Origin: Sphingobacterium prati
GTDB taxonomy: Bacteria > Bacteroidota > Bacteroidia > Sphingobacteriales > Sphingobacteriaceae
Assembly: GCF_013167215.1 (NCBI RefSeq)
Contig: NZ_JABJWY010000038.1
Span: 62,001-126,000, forward strand
Length of the DNA: 64,000 bases
Direction of reading: 5' to 3'
This document shows, piece by piece, positions 24,920 to 34,226 of this stretch (positions are counted from its first letter, which is position 1; every line of letters begins with the position of its first letter). Under the pieces are notes generated by a model. The model ran no database searches, had not been told where the DNA came from, and worked only from the letters and a program-made list of their open reading frames with translations. The translations under genes and the position numbers were made by a program.

Positions 24920-26686
24920 TTATTCCTGATGCTGATCCATATACAATCTGTCGATGGCAACTTCATTCTCTTTTAAAATGATTTTTCGTTTTAAACTTAA
25001 TTTGGGCGTCAATTGACCTTCACTAATCGTCCATTCTTTTGGAAGAAGAATAAATTTCTTGATGACTTCCCAATGGCCAAAGTTAGCTGATAAGCGATTT
25101 ATTTCCTCCTGATATTTTTGAATGACTTCGGAGTTTTTAATGATTTCTTCGTTTGTACTCGCTGATATTCCTTTCTGAGTAGCCCATTTCGAAAGCACAT
25201 CAAAGGCAGGTACAATTAATGCGCTCGGAAACTTGCGATTTTCACCGATTACCATCACCTGACCAATCAAAGTAGATTCCATCAATTTATTTTCAATGGA
25301 CTGTGGCGCTATGTATTTTCCGCCAGCAGTTTTAAACATCTCTTTTTTTCGATCTGTGATCTTTAAGAAACCATCCGAGGTAATTTCTCCAATGTCACCA
25401 GTTTTAAAAAAACCATCCCCATCAAAAGCATCTCTAGTCGCTTCCTCGTTTTTATAATATCCCGTTGTGATACTTGGTCCCTTTACAAGGATCTCACCAT
25501 CTGATGCAATTTTTACGTCAAGGTTTTTAAGGGGTTTTCCGACTGTGCCAAACTTCAGTCCATTTGGTAAATAAGAGTTTACGGCGATCACTGGGGATGT
25601 TTCGGTCAAACCGTAACCTTCAAGCACTTTCAGGTCAGCAGCCCAAAAAATACGCGCCAGGCGCTCTTGAAGAGCTGCTCCACCAGAAACGATAATTTTA
25701 ATATTCCCCCCTAATGCCTCTTGCCATTTGGAAAAGATCAGTTTGCGAGCGATACCCAGCTTAAAGTTGTAGAATACACCGTTTTTTTCGGGCTCCTGGA
25801 ATTTTAACCCCAAATCTACTGCCCAGAAGAATAGCTTCTTTTTGATCCCAGTTAGCGCTTTACCTTTTTCAATAATCTTGTCATAAACCTTTTCAAGTAC
25901 ACGTGGTACCGTGGTAAAGACATCTGGTTTTACATCATTGATATCTGCTACCACATTGTCTAAGTTTTCTGAAAAGTAAATTTTGATACCTTTTGAATAG
26001 TACATATACACGACCATACGTTCAAAAATATGGCATAGTGGAAGAAAACTAAGTGCCGTCTTGAAATCCTCCCGTATCAAATAATTACAGGCCGTGACAT
26101 TGCTATAGACATTTTTATGCGATAAGTAAACGCCTTTAGGACGGCCAGTGGTACCGGAGGTATAAATCAACGTCAAAAGATCTTCTTCATTGACATTATC
26201 GCGATGGGATGATAGATCGGTCTTGTCTTCTGTTGCGCTAGCAATTAAGTCGGCCAATGTAATGTGGTGTTCAATCCGGTCGAAGGTATACACACGCGGT
26301 TGTATGCCATGTTCCCTAATCGCTTGCTCAATCCGGTCCGTCAATTCCTTGCTGCTTACAAATAATACTTTGACGTCCGAATCGTTGACAATAAATGACA
26401 GATCTTGAGCGGATAAGGTCGGATAGAGCGGGACGGTTGCAAGTCCTATTTGGTTGCAGGCAAAATCAACCAAATTCCATTCTGGTCTGTTACCGGACAT
26501 TATCCCCACACGATCGCCCTTCTTAAGATCCAATTTGAGGAGTGCCCTACTCAAGGTGTCGATTGCCTCTGTATATTCTTTGGTGGAGTAAGTTTTCCAG
26601 TCGCCATTAGAGTCTCTCCCGGCCACCATAATGTCCTTTGCGTATTTTTCTTTATATAAGGTTATAAAGTCAAAAATTCTGCCCAT
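24920..26686 (-). CDS. Long-chain fatty acid-CoA ligase (AMP-forming)
   Basis: A 588-residue ANL-superfamily enzyme close to the FAA1/FAA15 group. The P-loop LIYTSGTTGRPKG is near residue 175, the aromatic and adenine block GYGLTETSPVIA near 358, GFFKTGDIGEI near 430 and the hinge ITDRKKEMFKTAGGKYIAPQ just after. It activates long-chain fatty acids to acyl-CoA via acyl-AMP, at the inner face of the membrane. First gene of a likely two-gene unit with the YihY gene. Confidence 0.93.
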   Translation of the reverse strand: MGRIFDFITLYKEKYAKDIMVAGRDSNGDWKTYSTKEYTEAIDTLSRALLKLDLKKGDRVGIMSGNRPEWNLVDFACNQIGLATVPLYPTLSAQDLSFIVNDSDVKVLFVSSKELTDRIEQAIREHGIQPRVYTFDRIEHHITLADLIASATEDKTDLSSHRDNVNEEDLLTLIYTSGTTGRPKGVYLSHKNVYSNVTACNYLIREDFKTALSFLPLCHIFERMVVYMYYSKGIKIYFSENLDNVVADINDVKPDVFTTVPRVLEKVYDKIIEKGKALTGIKKKLFFWAVDLGLKFQEPEKNGVFYNFKLGIARKLIFSKWQEALGGNIKIIVSGGAALQERLARIFWAADLKVLEGYGLTETSPVIAVNSYLPNGLKFGTVGKPLKNLDVKIASDGEILVKGPSITTGYYKNEEATRDAFDGDGFFKTGDIGEITSDGFLKITDRKKEMFKTAGGKYIAPQSIENKLMESTLIGQVMVIGENRKFPSALIVPAFDVLSKWATQKGISASTNEEIIKNSEVIQKYQEEINRLSANFGHWEVIKKFILLPKEWTISEGQLTPKLSLKRKIILKENEVAIDRLYMDQHQE

Positions 26687-26784
26687 ATCACTTGAGTTTA
26701 TTGGTTACCACTATTGACTTAAATATAAAAAAAATATCAGAATAATTTGGAGATATTGGGATTAATGTCATAACAAATTAAACA

Positions 26785-26816
26785 TTGTGTCGTTATAGCT
26801 GTAATTATTACTTTTG
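26785..26816 (+). promoter_or_regulatory. Promoter of the small barrel gene at 26853
   Basis: TTG (26785), 21 bases, TACTTTTG (26809-26816), a good Bacteroidota promoter. The palindrome GTAAT-T-ATTAC overlaps the -7 box. Confidence 0.62.
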
Positions 26817-26852
26817 ATAATATAAAAGGAGAATATAACGCATACAATTTTT

Positions 26853-27353
26853 ATGAAGAAAATATTTTTGGCTATCGGTGGAATGCTGATGTTTGGTGCG
26901 CTATCCAATAAAGCTGTAGCTCAGTTGGATAATAGAGGTGCGATTGGTGGGCGGTTTGGTTCTGCTCAAGGCATTACTTATCGTCATACCCTTAATTCGA
27001 ATCATGCCTTGGAAGGTATAATGAGTATTCAAAGCAATTCCGATTTCCGTCGATTTCGTGTCGTTGGATTGTATGAGATTTACAAACCTTTAACAGCCGG
27101 TTTAAATTGGTACTATGGCTTTGGTGGAAGTATCGGGTCTTATAAAGAAAAAGATAAAATTATAGATGGTCAACGTCATTCATTTGATTCGCATCTTAAT
27201 TTAAGTATAGATGGTATTTTGGGAATTGAATATAATATCCCGCAGGCCCCATTTCAGATTTCATTGGATGTAAAACCCTATTTTGACTTTTTGAATGAGT
27301 CGAGCATCAAAATATTCGATCCGATAGGATTTTCGGTAAGATATAAATTCTAA
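26853..27353 (+). CDS. Small outer-membrane beta-barrel protein, paralogue A
   Basis: A 166-residue protein with signal peptide MKKIFLAIGGMLMFGALSNKAVA and mature start at Gln24. The rest fits an eight-strand barrel with polar turns and aromatic strand ends. The block GIEYNIPQAPFQISLDVKP aligns with GLEFKIPAAPIGFHADWKP in the gene at 61263, so the two are paralogues. Function unknown. It is flanked by its own promoter and terminator. Confidence 0.75.
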   Translation: MKKIFLAIGGMLMFGALSNKAVAQLDNRGAIGGRFGSAQGITYRHTLNSNHALEGIMSIQSNSDFRRFRVVGLYEIYKPLTAGLNWYYGFGGSIGSYKEKDKIIDGQRHSFDSHLNLSIDGILGIEYNIPQAPFQISLDVKPYFDFLNESSIKIFDPIGFSVRYKF

Positions 27354-27357
27354 ATTG

Positions 27358-27391
27358 CAGAAAGAGCAGAACTATAGTTCTGCTCTTTCTG
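27358..27391. terminator. Perfect 34-bp palindrome, bidirectional terminator
   Basis: Positions 27358-27374 and 27375-27391 are exact reverse complements (CAGAAAGAGCAGAACTA). Both ends carry A/T-rich tracts. It lies between the barrel gene and the convergent M61 peptidase gene. Confidence 0.85.
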
Positions 27392-27445
27392 TTTAAGCCA
27401 TAAATAGGGTCATATTTACTGTGCAATAGTCTGTAGTTATTCAAA

Positions 27446-29191
27446 TTATGCCATCCAAATTTTTCCCAACAGTTCCTGTAAGAATGTTTGATCCTTCAGT
27501 TGGCGGATCTCATAGATTTTTTTATTATTTCTTCTAATTTGGACTGGTATTTCCCGGATGAGCCCATCTCTTGCGATCAGGAAATTCAACATGTCTCCTT
27601 CTGCAGCATGTTGCGTGACGAAATCGATCTCTTTGTCCTTTAAGTCGAGTCTGATGTTGTTGATCGCAATTAGCTCATCTCTGACATTTAGGCCAGCATC
27701 ATATGCGCCAGTTCCTTTTTCAACAGTTGCAACGCTGATTAAGCCATCTGTTTTGTTGGTCGTGAAGCCCAAAGTTAATGTATCATTATCTTTGTTGGTG
27801 TCCACAATTTCGTATCCCACCAAATTAAAATAAGCGTTGTAATCGAGTTCGCCATCCTCGTGAGCCGCTTGGAATATATCCTGCAGCGAAGTGTCTGCGA
27901 TACGTTCCGCAAGACTCTGGAACTCGTTTTCTTCAAACCCACGATCGAGTTTTAGGAAAAACTCTTCGTAAGCCGCGCGGATGATATCATCCAATTTTAT
28001 CTTGCCATCTGTGGCCGCTATTATCTTGATATCCAATAAGGCTGTAAGCATTGCCCCTTTGTTATAATAGGAAATGGATGAATTAATGGCATTTTCATCG
28101 GGTCTATAATATTTAATCCAGGTATCAAAGCTAGCGGCTGCCGCAGACTGTATCTCATGTCCTGGGCGATTTAGCACAATATTGAAATCATTTGCCAACA
28201 ATGCAAGGTATTCCTTCTCGTCGTAGAATCCACATCGTTTAATGATTAAATTGTCATAATAAGAGGTGAACCCTTCCATGATCCATAAACCAGTGGTATA
28301 GTTTTCGGTATCATAGTCAAATGGCCCCAATGCTTTGGGACGCAATCGCTTTACATTCCATAAGTGGAAATATTCATGGGCGACGAGGCTAAGATATGTT
28401 TTGTAGCTGTTTTCATTTCGATAAGCGTTTCTTGCTGCCCCTAGGACAGTAGAATTGAGATGTTCAAGACCGCCACCACCGGATTGATAATTGTGGGTGA
28501 TGATGACATAACGTTTGTTGGGATTTGATCCCCAAATACGGGTTTCTTCTTCCACAATACGTGTAATGTCCTTTGTAAGACGCGCTTTATCGTACGATCC
28601 TCCGCCTACCATGGCACACTCATGTTCTACTCCAGCAGCTTGAAACTTCCAGCTATCATGGTTTCCTACCTCAATCGGGCTATCGTATAAAACATCGAAA
28701 TTTGGTGCATGAAACGTATGCTGTGTCAGTTGTTCCAGTCCAGTTGATATATTTTTCCATGCCTCCTTTGGTACGATAGTGATACTGGAAGGAATGTTGA
28801 TATAACCATCCATATAAAGGAAGGTAGCTGTTGGAACAATAAATGCATGGTCACTGTCAAAAAAGTTTGTACGAACCGAGACCTCAAAACCATATACAGC
28901 ATAGCAAATATCTATTTGGTTCAATGCGTCTGTTGTAACGCGCCAGGTGTTTTTTGAAATTTTGCGGAAAGCAATCGGGATTCCATTGGTGTCGACAGGT
29001 TTAAATCGCTCTACATGTTTTGCATATTCGCGAATTAGATAGGAGCCTGGCGACCAAACTGGCATTTTTAGATCAACATAGGGTTGATTTAGTTTTTTAA
29101 TGCTCATTTTTACGTTGATGTAATGAGCTTGTACTTCTGGAAATGATACCTCAAAGTTTATTGTGGGTATATTTAAATGGTCACTATCCAT
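27446..29191 (-). CDS. M61 family (glycyl aminopeptidase-like) metallopeptidase with PDZ domain
   Basis: A 581-residue protein. The N-terminal ~170 residues are the M61 beta-sandwich (PVWSPGSYLIREYAKHVE), followed by the zinc peptidase domain with HEYFHLWNVKRLRP near residue 270 (His, Glu, His) and the downstream Glu in GLWIMEGFTSYYD. A PDZ domain occupies residues ~475-560 (GAYDAGLNVRDELIAINN). Family enzymes remove N-terminal Gly or Ala from peptides. No signal peptide is seen. Transcribed alone from a strong promoter. Confidence 0.92.
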   Translation of the reverse strand: MDSDHLNIPTINFEVSFPEVQAHYINVKMSIKKLNQPYVDLKMPVWSPGSYLIREYAKHVERFKPVDTNGIPIAFRKISKNTWRVTTDALNQIDICYAVYGFEVSVRTNFFDSDHAFIVPTATFLYMDGYINIPSSITIVPKEAWKNISTGLEQLTQHTFHAPNFDVLYDSPIEVGNHDSWKFQAAGVEHECAMVGGGSYDKARLTKDITRIVEEETRIWGSNPNKRYVIITHNYQSGGGGLEHLNSTVLGAARNAYRNENSYKTYLSLVAHEYFHLWNVKRLRPKALGPFDYDTENYTTGLWIMEGFTSYYDNLIIKRCGFYDEKEYLALLANDFNIVLNRPGHEIQSAAAASFDTWIKYYRPDENAINSSISYYNKGAMLTALLDIKIIAATDGKIKLDDIIRAAYEEFFLKLDRGFEENEFQSLAERIADTSLQDIFQAAHEDGELDYNAYFNLVGYEIVDTNKDNDTLTLGFTTNKTDGLISVATVEKGTGAYDAGLNVRDELIAINNIRLDLKDKEIDFVTQHAAEGDMLNFLIARDGLIREIPVQIRRNNKKIYEIRQLKDQTFLQELLGKIWMA

Positions 29192-29217
29192 GAAAGATGA
29201 TTTTAGTATGCGCTTTA

Positions 29218-29248
29218 CAAAATTAAAAGTATCTTATGCTTAATCAAA
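29218..29248 (-). promoter_or_regulatory. Promoter of the M61 peptidase gene
   Basis: Minus strand: TTTG (29248-29245), 19 bases, TAATTTTG (29225-29218), followed by the ATG at 29191. Both boxes match. Confidence 0.72.
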
Positions 29249-29401
29249 CAAAAAATGTATTGTTGGTCCTTTAATAGTTCATTAAATCCTCCTATCTTGA
29301 TTGAATAAAAAAAAAATCATTGGATTGTAAGATATTACATAAGGAATCCAAGATACGTATTTTCTTTAAGAATCGCCGTTTCAGTTTGGACGTAATTTTT
29401 G

Positions 29402-29409
29402 TATATTTG
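29402..29409 (+). promoter_or_regulatory. -7 box of the GlcNAc-kinase-like gene
   Basis: TATATTTG, 38 bases before the ATG at 29448. The only TTTG nearby is 13 bases upstream, too close for a normal -33. A TGTAA-N4-TTACA palindrome lies further up at 29326-29339. Confidence 0.45.
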
Positions 29410-29447
29410 ATACACTAGTTTATAAGGGAAAATAATCAGGAATTTGT

Positions 29448-30314
29448 ATGATCTTAGTTGTTGATAGTGGCTCGTCAAAGTCAGATTGGAAATTGGAATT
29501 GCCAGATAGTGCACCTATTTCCTTCAGTACAAATGGACTTAATCCTTTTTTCGTTAATGAAAAAGAAATCACGCGGGTTATTAAAGAAATACCAGAAATA
29601 ATACCCTATGCAGACGAGGTTACAGAGCTTTATTTTTTTGGAGCGGGCTGTATTACCCCTGATCGCCGTGAAATGGTTTCAAACGCATTGACTCCTTTAT
29701 TTGAAAATGCCTATATCGCTGTTGAGAATGATCTTTTCGGCTGTGCTTTGGCAACCTGTGGTAATAAAAAAGGCTATGTAGCTACATTGGGGACAGGATC
29801 AGACCTGAGCTTTTTCGATGGGGAGGAGCTAATGACTTCGCATAATGGTAATGGTTACGTTCTGGGTGACGAAGGTTCCGGTGCTTACTTTGGTAAAAAA
29901 CTGCTGCGTTTATTTCTATACGGGCGGATGCCAAAAGATTTGAATGAGAAGTTTGCTGTGAAATACCGTATAAATAAGGAGATAGTTATAAAAAACGTTT
30001 ATCAGAAAGAACGGCCAAACGCTTTTTTAGCATCTTTTGCGCCATTTATGTCAGATAATATTACCCATCCATTTATCATTGACCTGGTAAAAGGTGGTTT
30101 TGAAGAGTTCGTTCAGGCATCTATTTTGACTTACGCTGATTACAATCAGTACGAGTGCCACTTTGTTGGTTCTATTGCCTACAGTTTCGACCTATTATTA
30201 CGTGAAGTGTGCGAAACGCATCAGATTAAGGTGGGAACAATCTTAAAATCACCGATTAACGAATTGTTCCATGCAGTATTGGAAAGAGAGAGTAACTCAT
30301 TGTTGAGTCTTTAA
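29448..30314 (+). CDS. BadF/BadG-type ATPase, N-acetylglucosamine kinase-like
   Basis: A 288-residue actin-fold kinase. Phosphate-1 loop VVDSGSSKSDW at residues 4-14, phosphate-2 block TLGTGSDLSFFDG near 110-122, and the conserved GYVLGDEGSGAYFGKKLL near 132-149 mark the BadF/BcrA/NAGK family. Bacteroidota members are usually annotated as GlcNAc kinases, important for recycling of amino sugars; the substrate is inferred. The glutathione peroxidase gene begins 12 bases later. Confidence 0.87.
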   Translation: MILVVDSGSSKSDWKLELPDSAPISFSTNGLNPFFVNEKEITRVIKEIPEIIPYADEVTELYFFGAGCITPDRREMVSNALTPLFENAYIAVENDLFGCALATCGNKKGYVATLGTGSDLSFFDGEELMTSHNGNGYVLGDEGSGAYFGKKLLRLFLYGRMPKDLNEKFAVKYRINKEIVIKNVYQKERPNAFLASFAPFMSDNITHPFIIDLVKGGFEEFVQASILTYADYNQYECHFVGSIAYSFDLLLREVCETHQIKVGTILKSPINELFHAVLERESNSLLSL

Positions 30315-30326
30315 ATATAGATAAAT

Positions 30327-30851
30327 ATGATTATAGCGACTATTATGGTGTATATGTCAATGCTATTTGGCAATCCCGAAATTTATAATTTCACCTTTAA
30401 GACATTGGATGGACAGGAAGTGAAAATGTCTGATTTCAAAGGTAAAAAGATACTGATTGTGAATACAGCTTCTAAATGCGGTTTTACGAAACAGTATAAG
30501 GACTTGGAAGAGTTACATAAGACTTTCGGTGATAAATTGGTCATCATTGGTTTTCCGGCAAATAATTTTGGCCAACAGGAGCCGGGTTCGAATACTGAGA
30601 TTCAGGAGTTCTGTGAGCAGAATTATGGTGTAGATTTTTTAATGGCAGAAAAAATTGACGTCAAGGGGGACGAGATTTCGCCTTTATTTAAATATCTGAC
30701 TACACAGGATAATCCGGATTTTACCGGTGATATCAAATGGAATTTTGAAAAGTTTTTGATAGATGAAGATGGCAAATTGGCCCATCGTTTTCGCTCAGCA
30801 ACCAATCCTTTGGATCCAGCAATTGTAAACTGGGTTGAGAAGAAAAAATAA
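30327..30851 (+). CDS. Glutathione peroxidase family thiol peroxidase
   Basis: A 174-residue GPx-fold enzyme. The peroxidatic Cys51 is in NTASKCGFT, with the Gln of NNFGQQEPGSN and the Trp-Asn of DIKWNFEKFL completing the catalytic set. Bacterial Cys-type enzymes generally use thioredoxin rather than glutathione. The first ~14 residues (MIIATIMVYMSMLFG) are hydrophobic and could be a membrane anchor or poor signal peptide; a start at Met10 or Met12 is also possible. Likely co-transcribed with the preceding kinase. Confidence 0.92.
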   Translation: MIIATIMVYMSMLFGNPEIYNFTFKTLDGQEVKMSDFKGKKILIVNTASKCGFTKQYKDLEELHKTFGDKLVIIGFPANNFGQQEPGSNTEIQEFCEQNYGVDFLMAEKIDVKGDEISPLFKYLTTQDNPDFTGDIKWNFEKFLIDEDGKLAHRFRSATNPLDPAIVNWVEKKK

Positions 30852-30871
30852 ATCAAGAGCTAAGCAATTTG

Positions 30872-30910
30872 ATACCCCCAAAAAATTAGAGACTTTTTGG
30901 GGGTATTTTT
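30872..30910 (+). terminator. Terminator after the glutathione peroxidase gene
   Basis: ATACCCCCAAAAA and TTTTTGGGGGTAT pair around a short loop, followed by TTTT. The convergent serine hydrolase gene ends at 30916, so it may serve both. Confidence 0.85.
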
Positions 30911-30915
30911 ATATC

Positions 30916-32061
30916 TCATGTGCCAGGCGTTCGAGAATAATCATATAAGGCCCGGATACAGTCTTTGAGCAGCGGGTTAAAATCTTCATTATCTGGGACA
31001 TTACAGCCATTGGTGATCACTACGAATCCATATTTTTTTGCTGGATTGAAAAACATGGCACTGTATAAACCATATGCTGACCCTGTATGCCCTGTTAATG
31101 TGATACCGGGAATAATTTTGCTATTGTTCATGATCGCAAGACCATAGCCTGATTCTTGGTTAACAGCTGTTTGCATGATCTTTGCATACTTTTTATCTAT
31201 TATTTTTTTTGTGCCACGCGTGCCATAGTTCATATGCATGAGCATATATTTGGCTAGGTCAAGCGCTGATATTTTCATCCCCCCAGTTGGCGAGAGTATA
31301 GGGGTGCTAGCCCCCAAATGATAAGTAGCAAGTTCATCGCGCCTCGGAGCATAAGCGTTTACTTCTTCCATAAAATTACCGTTTTCGTCGAAAGAATACA
31401 GGGGAACTAATTTCGAATGATCCAGCGAGTCCACACAATAGCCTCCATAAAGATGTAAGGGTTGTAGGATGTTTTTGAAAATATAGTTGTCAAAACGTAT
31501 CTGTGTCAATTTTTCTAGTACTGCTCCTGCCATATTAAAATTTAGATTACAATATTGATATTGACTGCCCGGCGTATAACTATTGTATGAGTTTTTCCAG
31601 TTCGGATTTTTGGAGGGATTGATCACATCAAGATTAAAATAACCGTTTTTATCATTAATGCTTGAAGTATGGGAAAGTATCATCCGCAGGGTAATTTTTA
31701 CTTCAGGATAGTTTGGATTTCTAACCGGAAAACCAATTAGGTCGCCAAAATCATCGTCTAAAGAACAGCTGCCTTGCTTTAAGAGCTGCATAAATGAGGT
31801 GGCGGTAAATGACTTCGATATAGAAGCGATCCTGAAAACATCGTTGTCCTGCAACGGGGTTTTGTCTTTTATGTTTTTGTACCCATAGTTCTTATGAAAG
31901 TCAATCTGGTTATTTTTGACCAGTACAACACTCAATCCTACCGCTTGATAGCGTTGCATTATTGCTTGTAATCGTTGATCAATTGCTGAAGACTGCTGTC
32001 CGAACAATAGTACGGGGAGCAATAACGTTAATTGCAGAAGGGAAATGATGATCTTTTTCAT
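30916..32061 (-). CDS. Serine hydrolase, class C beta-lactamase / DD-peptidase fold
   Basis: A 381-residue secreted protein with signal peptide MKKIIISLLQLTLLLPVLLFG. The SxxK motif is SISK near residue 81, YxN is YCN in SQYQYCNLNF near 170, and HTG in TLTGHTGSAYG replaces KTG, as in many penicillin-binding-protein-like esterases. It may be a D-aminopeptidase, esterase or lactamase; the fold does not decide. It follows the LysR-type gene by 35 bases, which suggests one transcript. Confidence 0.9.
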   Translation of the reverse strand: MKKIIISLLQLTLLLPVLLFGQQSSAIDQRLQAIMQRYQAVGLSVVLVKNNQIDFHKNYGYKNIKDKTPLQDNDVFRIASISKSFTATSFMQLLKQGSCSLDDDFGDLIGFPVRNPNYPEVKITLRMILSHTSSINDKNGYFNLDVINPSKNPNWKNSYNSYTPGSQYQYCNLNFNMAGAVLEKLTQIRFDNYIFKNILQPLHLYGGYCVDSLDHSKLVPLYSFDENGNFMEEVNAYAPRRDELATYHLGASTPILSPTGGMKISALDLAKYMLMHMNYGTRGTKKIIDKKYAKIMQTAVNQESGYGLAIMNNSKIIPGITLTGHTGSAYGLYSAMFFNPAKKYGFVVITNGCNVPDNEDFNPLLKDCIRALYDYSRTPGT

Positions 32062-32096
32062 TGACTGAATCTAGATAAGGTAGTTCGGTTAAGTTA

Positions 32097-32978
32097 TTAT
32101 GCTTTATTAAATTTAAGGTATTCTTTTTGAATACATTGTATAAATTCTCCGAGAGCGCTGTTCTTGCTTTTTATATTGGAAACCAGAACGACTTCAGTTT
32201 TGCTATCTATATCGTCCAGTTTCATGATCTTTAATTTCAGATGAGGGTATTGTTTTATCGTAGATGCCGGGACAACAGCCAGTCCTAATCCCTGTGATAC
32301 CAGTTCGAGTATGGAAGACATTGAGTTGCTCTGGTGCACAATCTTGGGCTCAAATCCCATACGGTTACAGGTATTGATGGTCAAGCGATGGTATTCAGAA
32401 GCATATTTTTGGTTGAAGGAGATGAAATTTTCGTTAAAAAAATTGATATCCTTAAAGTCTATTGCTGTGGATCCAGCAATGACCATGGGGTCTTCAAACA
32501 GGGGAGTGACAAGGAGTTCGCTTGCGTATATCGGTGCGCGCATAATTCCGAGATCTAATTTCCCGTTTTCCAAAGCGGCTTTTTGTTTTTGTGTGGATGT
32601 TTCAAACAAACTAACCCTAAGATAGGGGAACTTTTGCTGGATCTGTTTTAATACCGTCGCCAACATTTGTTTGGGGGTAGAACTGATGTAGCCTAATTTA
32701 AATTCTCCTGAAATATTATTATGAATCTGTTTGGTGATCGTTTTGCTGTGTTCCAAATTTTGGAGTATTTCGACGACCTCTTCCAAAAAATATTTGCCGG
32801 CTTCAGTAAGTTCCACTCTTTTGTTCGTTCGAAAGAAAAGAATGACACCCAGCTCATCTTCAAGGTCTTTAATTTGTCTACTTAAGGGGGGTTGGGACAT
32901 AAATAAACGCTCGGCGGCCCTTCCAAAGTGAAGCTCCTCGGCTACTGTTTTGAAATATATAAGGTGTCGGATTTCCAT
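32097..32978 (-). CDS. LysR-type transcriptional regulator
   Basis: A 293-residue LTTR. The winged helix at residues 1-65 is clear (MEIRHLIYFKTVAEELHFGRAAERL, QPPLSRQIKDLEDELG), and a co-inducer domain follows with FKLGYISSTP and LDLGIMRAPI. I use the ATG at 32978, the normal LTTR start, rather than an in-frame TTG at 33008. The serine hydrolase gene lies just downstream on the same strand, and the methyltransferase gene is divergent; either may be its target. Confidence 0.95.
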   Translation of the reverse strand: MEIRHLIYFKTVAEELHFGRAAERLFMSQPPLSRQIKDLEDELGVILFFRTNKRVELTEAGKYFLEEVVEILQNLEHSKTITKQIHNNISGEFKLGYISSTPKQMLATVLKQIQQKFPYLRVSLFETSTQKQKAALENGKLDLGIMRAPIYASELLVTPLFEDPMVIAGSTAIDFKDINFFNENFISFNQKYASEYHRLTINTCNRMGFEPKIVHQSNSMSSILELVSQGLGLAVVPASTIKQYPHLKLKIMKLDDIDSKTEVVLVSNIKSKNSALGEFIQCIQKEYLKFNKA

Positions 32979-33068
32979 TAATACTTTTTTGGTATGAATC
33001 GATGACAAAATAAATATTTTTAATGAATTCGAGTTAATCCTACCTTTAAATAATTAAAAATTTATATA

Positions 33069-33081
33069 TGATATCCTATCA
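33069..33081. promoter_or_regulatory. Candidate LysR box (T-N11-A) between the LTTR and methyltransferase genes
   Basis: TGATA-TCC-TATCA is a perfect 5-base inverted repeat with exactly the T-N11-A spacing of LTTR sites. It is 91 bases from the LTTR start and 96 to 108 from the methyltransferase start. Confidence 0.4.
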
Positions 33082-33176
33082 GGAAAGCCTGAGGCGTTTT
33101 ACAAAAACAATCCGGATATGCTATGTATTCATCAAAACAGAGTGCGCATTTGCGCTCAAAAAATTACTATTTAGCT

Positions 33177-33890
33177 ATGAAAAAGGCAACGTTACAGGAA
33201 ATTGAAACGCGATTTGACAAGGATGTCGAACGTTTCTCTAATTTAGACACAGGTCAGGCGACAACCTTGGATGCTGTATGGAATATGGAACTTATAACAG
33301 ATGCAATTTCATCTCTTTATCCGAATCTCGAACAAGTATTGGATATCGGTTGCGGTGCAGGTAATTACGATGTGAAGTTGCTGCAGAAAGTCAGTACCAA
33401 TCCAGCGATAACCCTGGTTGATCTGAGTTGGCCTATGTTAGATCGCGCTAAAGCACGTGTTGGGGCACTTACAAATGGGGTAGTGCATCAGATCAAAGGG
33501 GATTTTCGGGAAGCCAATCTTTCCGAGGGGAAATTTGACGTTATCATTGCTACAGCGGTTTTACACCATTTGAGAGACGATCAAGATTGGGAGAATGCAT
33601 TCCGCAAGCTTTTTAGACTACTCAAAAAAGGAGGAAGTGTATGGATTTTCGATTTAATCGAACAAAATAGTGCACCGCTCCAACAATTGATCTATCGGGA
33701 AAAATATGGAGCATATTTAACCAACTTGCAAAACGAAACGTATCGCGATCATGTTTTTGCCTATATCGAACATGAAGACACGCCAAGGCCGTTGGTTTAT
33801 CAGCTTGACTTATTGGCAAAAGTCGGATTTAGAGATATCGATGTATTGCATAAAAATTTATGTTTTGCCTCTTTTGTTGCTTTCAAATAG
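33177..33890 (+). CDS. Class I SAM-dependent methyltransferase
   Basis: A 237-residue soluble methyltransferase. Motif I is VLDIGCGAGNYDVKLL near residue 52, motif II the acidic end of ITLVDLSWPML, motif IV FDVIIATAVLHHL and motif V LLKKGGSVWIFDL. The substrate is unknown; the fold fits UbiE/Methyltransf_25 types. I use the ATG at 33177, as the 18 residues added by the ATG at 33123 are not family-like. Divergent from the LysR-type gene. Confidence 0.88.
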   Translation: MKKATLQEIETRFDKDVERFSNLDTGQATTLDAVWNMELITDAISSLYPNLEQVLDIGCGAGNYDVKLLQKVSTNPAITLVDLSWPMLDRAKARVGALTNGVVHQIKGDFREANLSEGKFDVIIATAVLHHLRDDQDWENAFRKLFRLLKKGGSVWIFDLIEQNSAPLQQLIYREKYGAYLTNLQNETYRDHVFAYIEHEDTPRPLVYQLDLLAKVGFRDIDVLHKNLCFASFVAFK

Positions 33891-34226
33891 GAATCATAGC
33901 TATTCTCCTCGATGATGGCGGTCAAAGCGTGCAAAATGATGAATAAAAAGACAAAAAATAAGGCGATACGGGGAGTATCGCCATAAAATCACACTAACTA
34001 TTAAAAAACCTATAGGACTAGGAATTTACAAATTCAATAAACCAATGTCTGTTTGATATCACTTTCCCTTTCACTTATCTCGTCTTGGCGAGATATCAAA
34101 AAAATAATAAAATGTAATTATTAAGGTCAATACTTCAAAAAAACAAAGTATTTCCATTGGTTTACGTAAAGATATGTGTTTATTTTTTAAATACAAATAA
34201 AATTGACGAAAATTAAAAAATTATTA
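33891..34226. other. 336-base intergenic region between methyltransferase and NUDIX genes
   Basis: No gene is visible. It holds two hairpins. GGCGATAC-N5-GTATCGCC (33962-33982) reads as a terminator on the minus strand, where TTATTTTTTG follows. ATCTCG-N6-CGAGAT lies near 34077-34094. The right third is almost pure A/T. Confidence 0.5.
33962..33982. terminator. Hairpin between convergent methyltransferase and NUDIX genes
   Basis: A perfect 8-bp stem with a G-rich loop. On the minus strand a T-rich tail follows; on the plus strand it lies 71 bases after the methyltransferase stop with no T-run. Confidence 0.6.
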
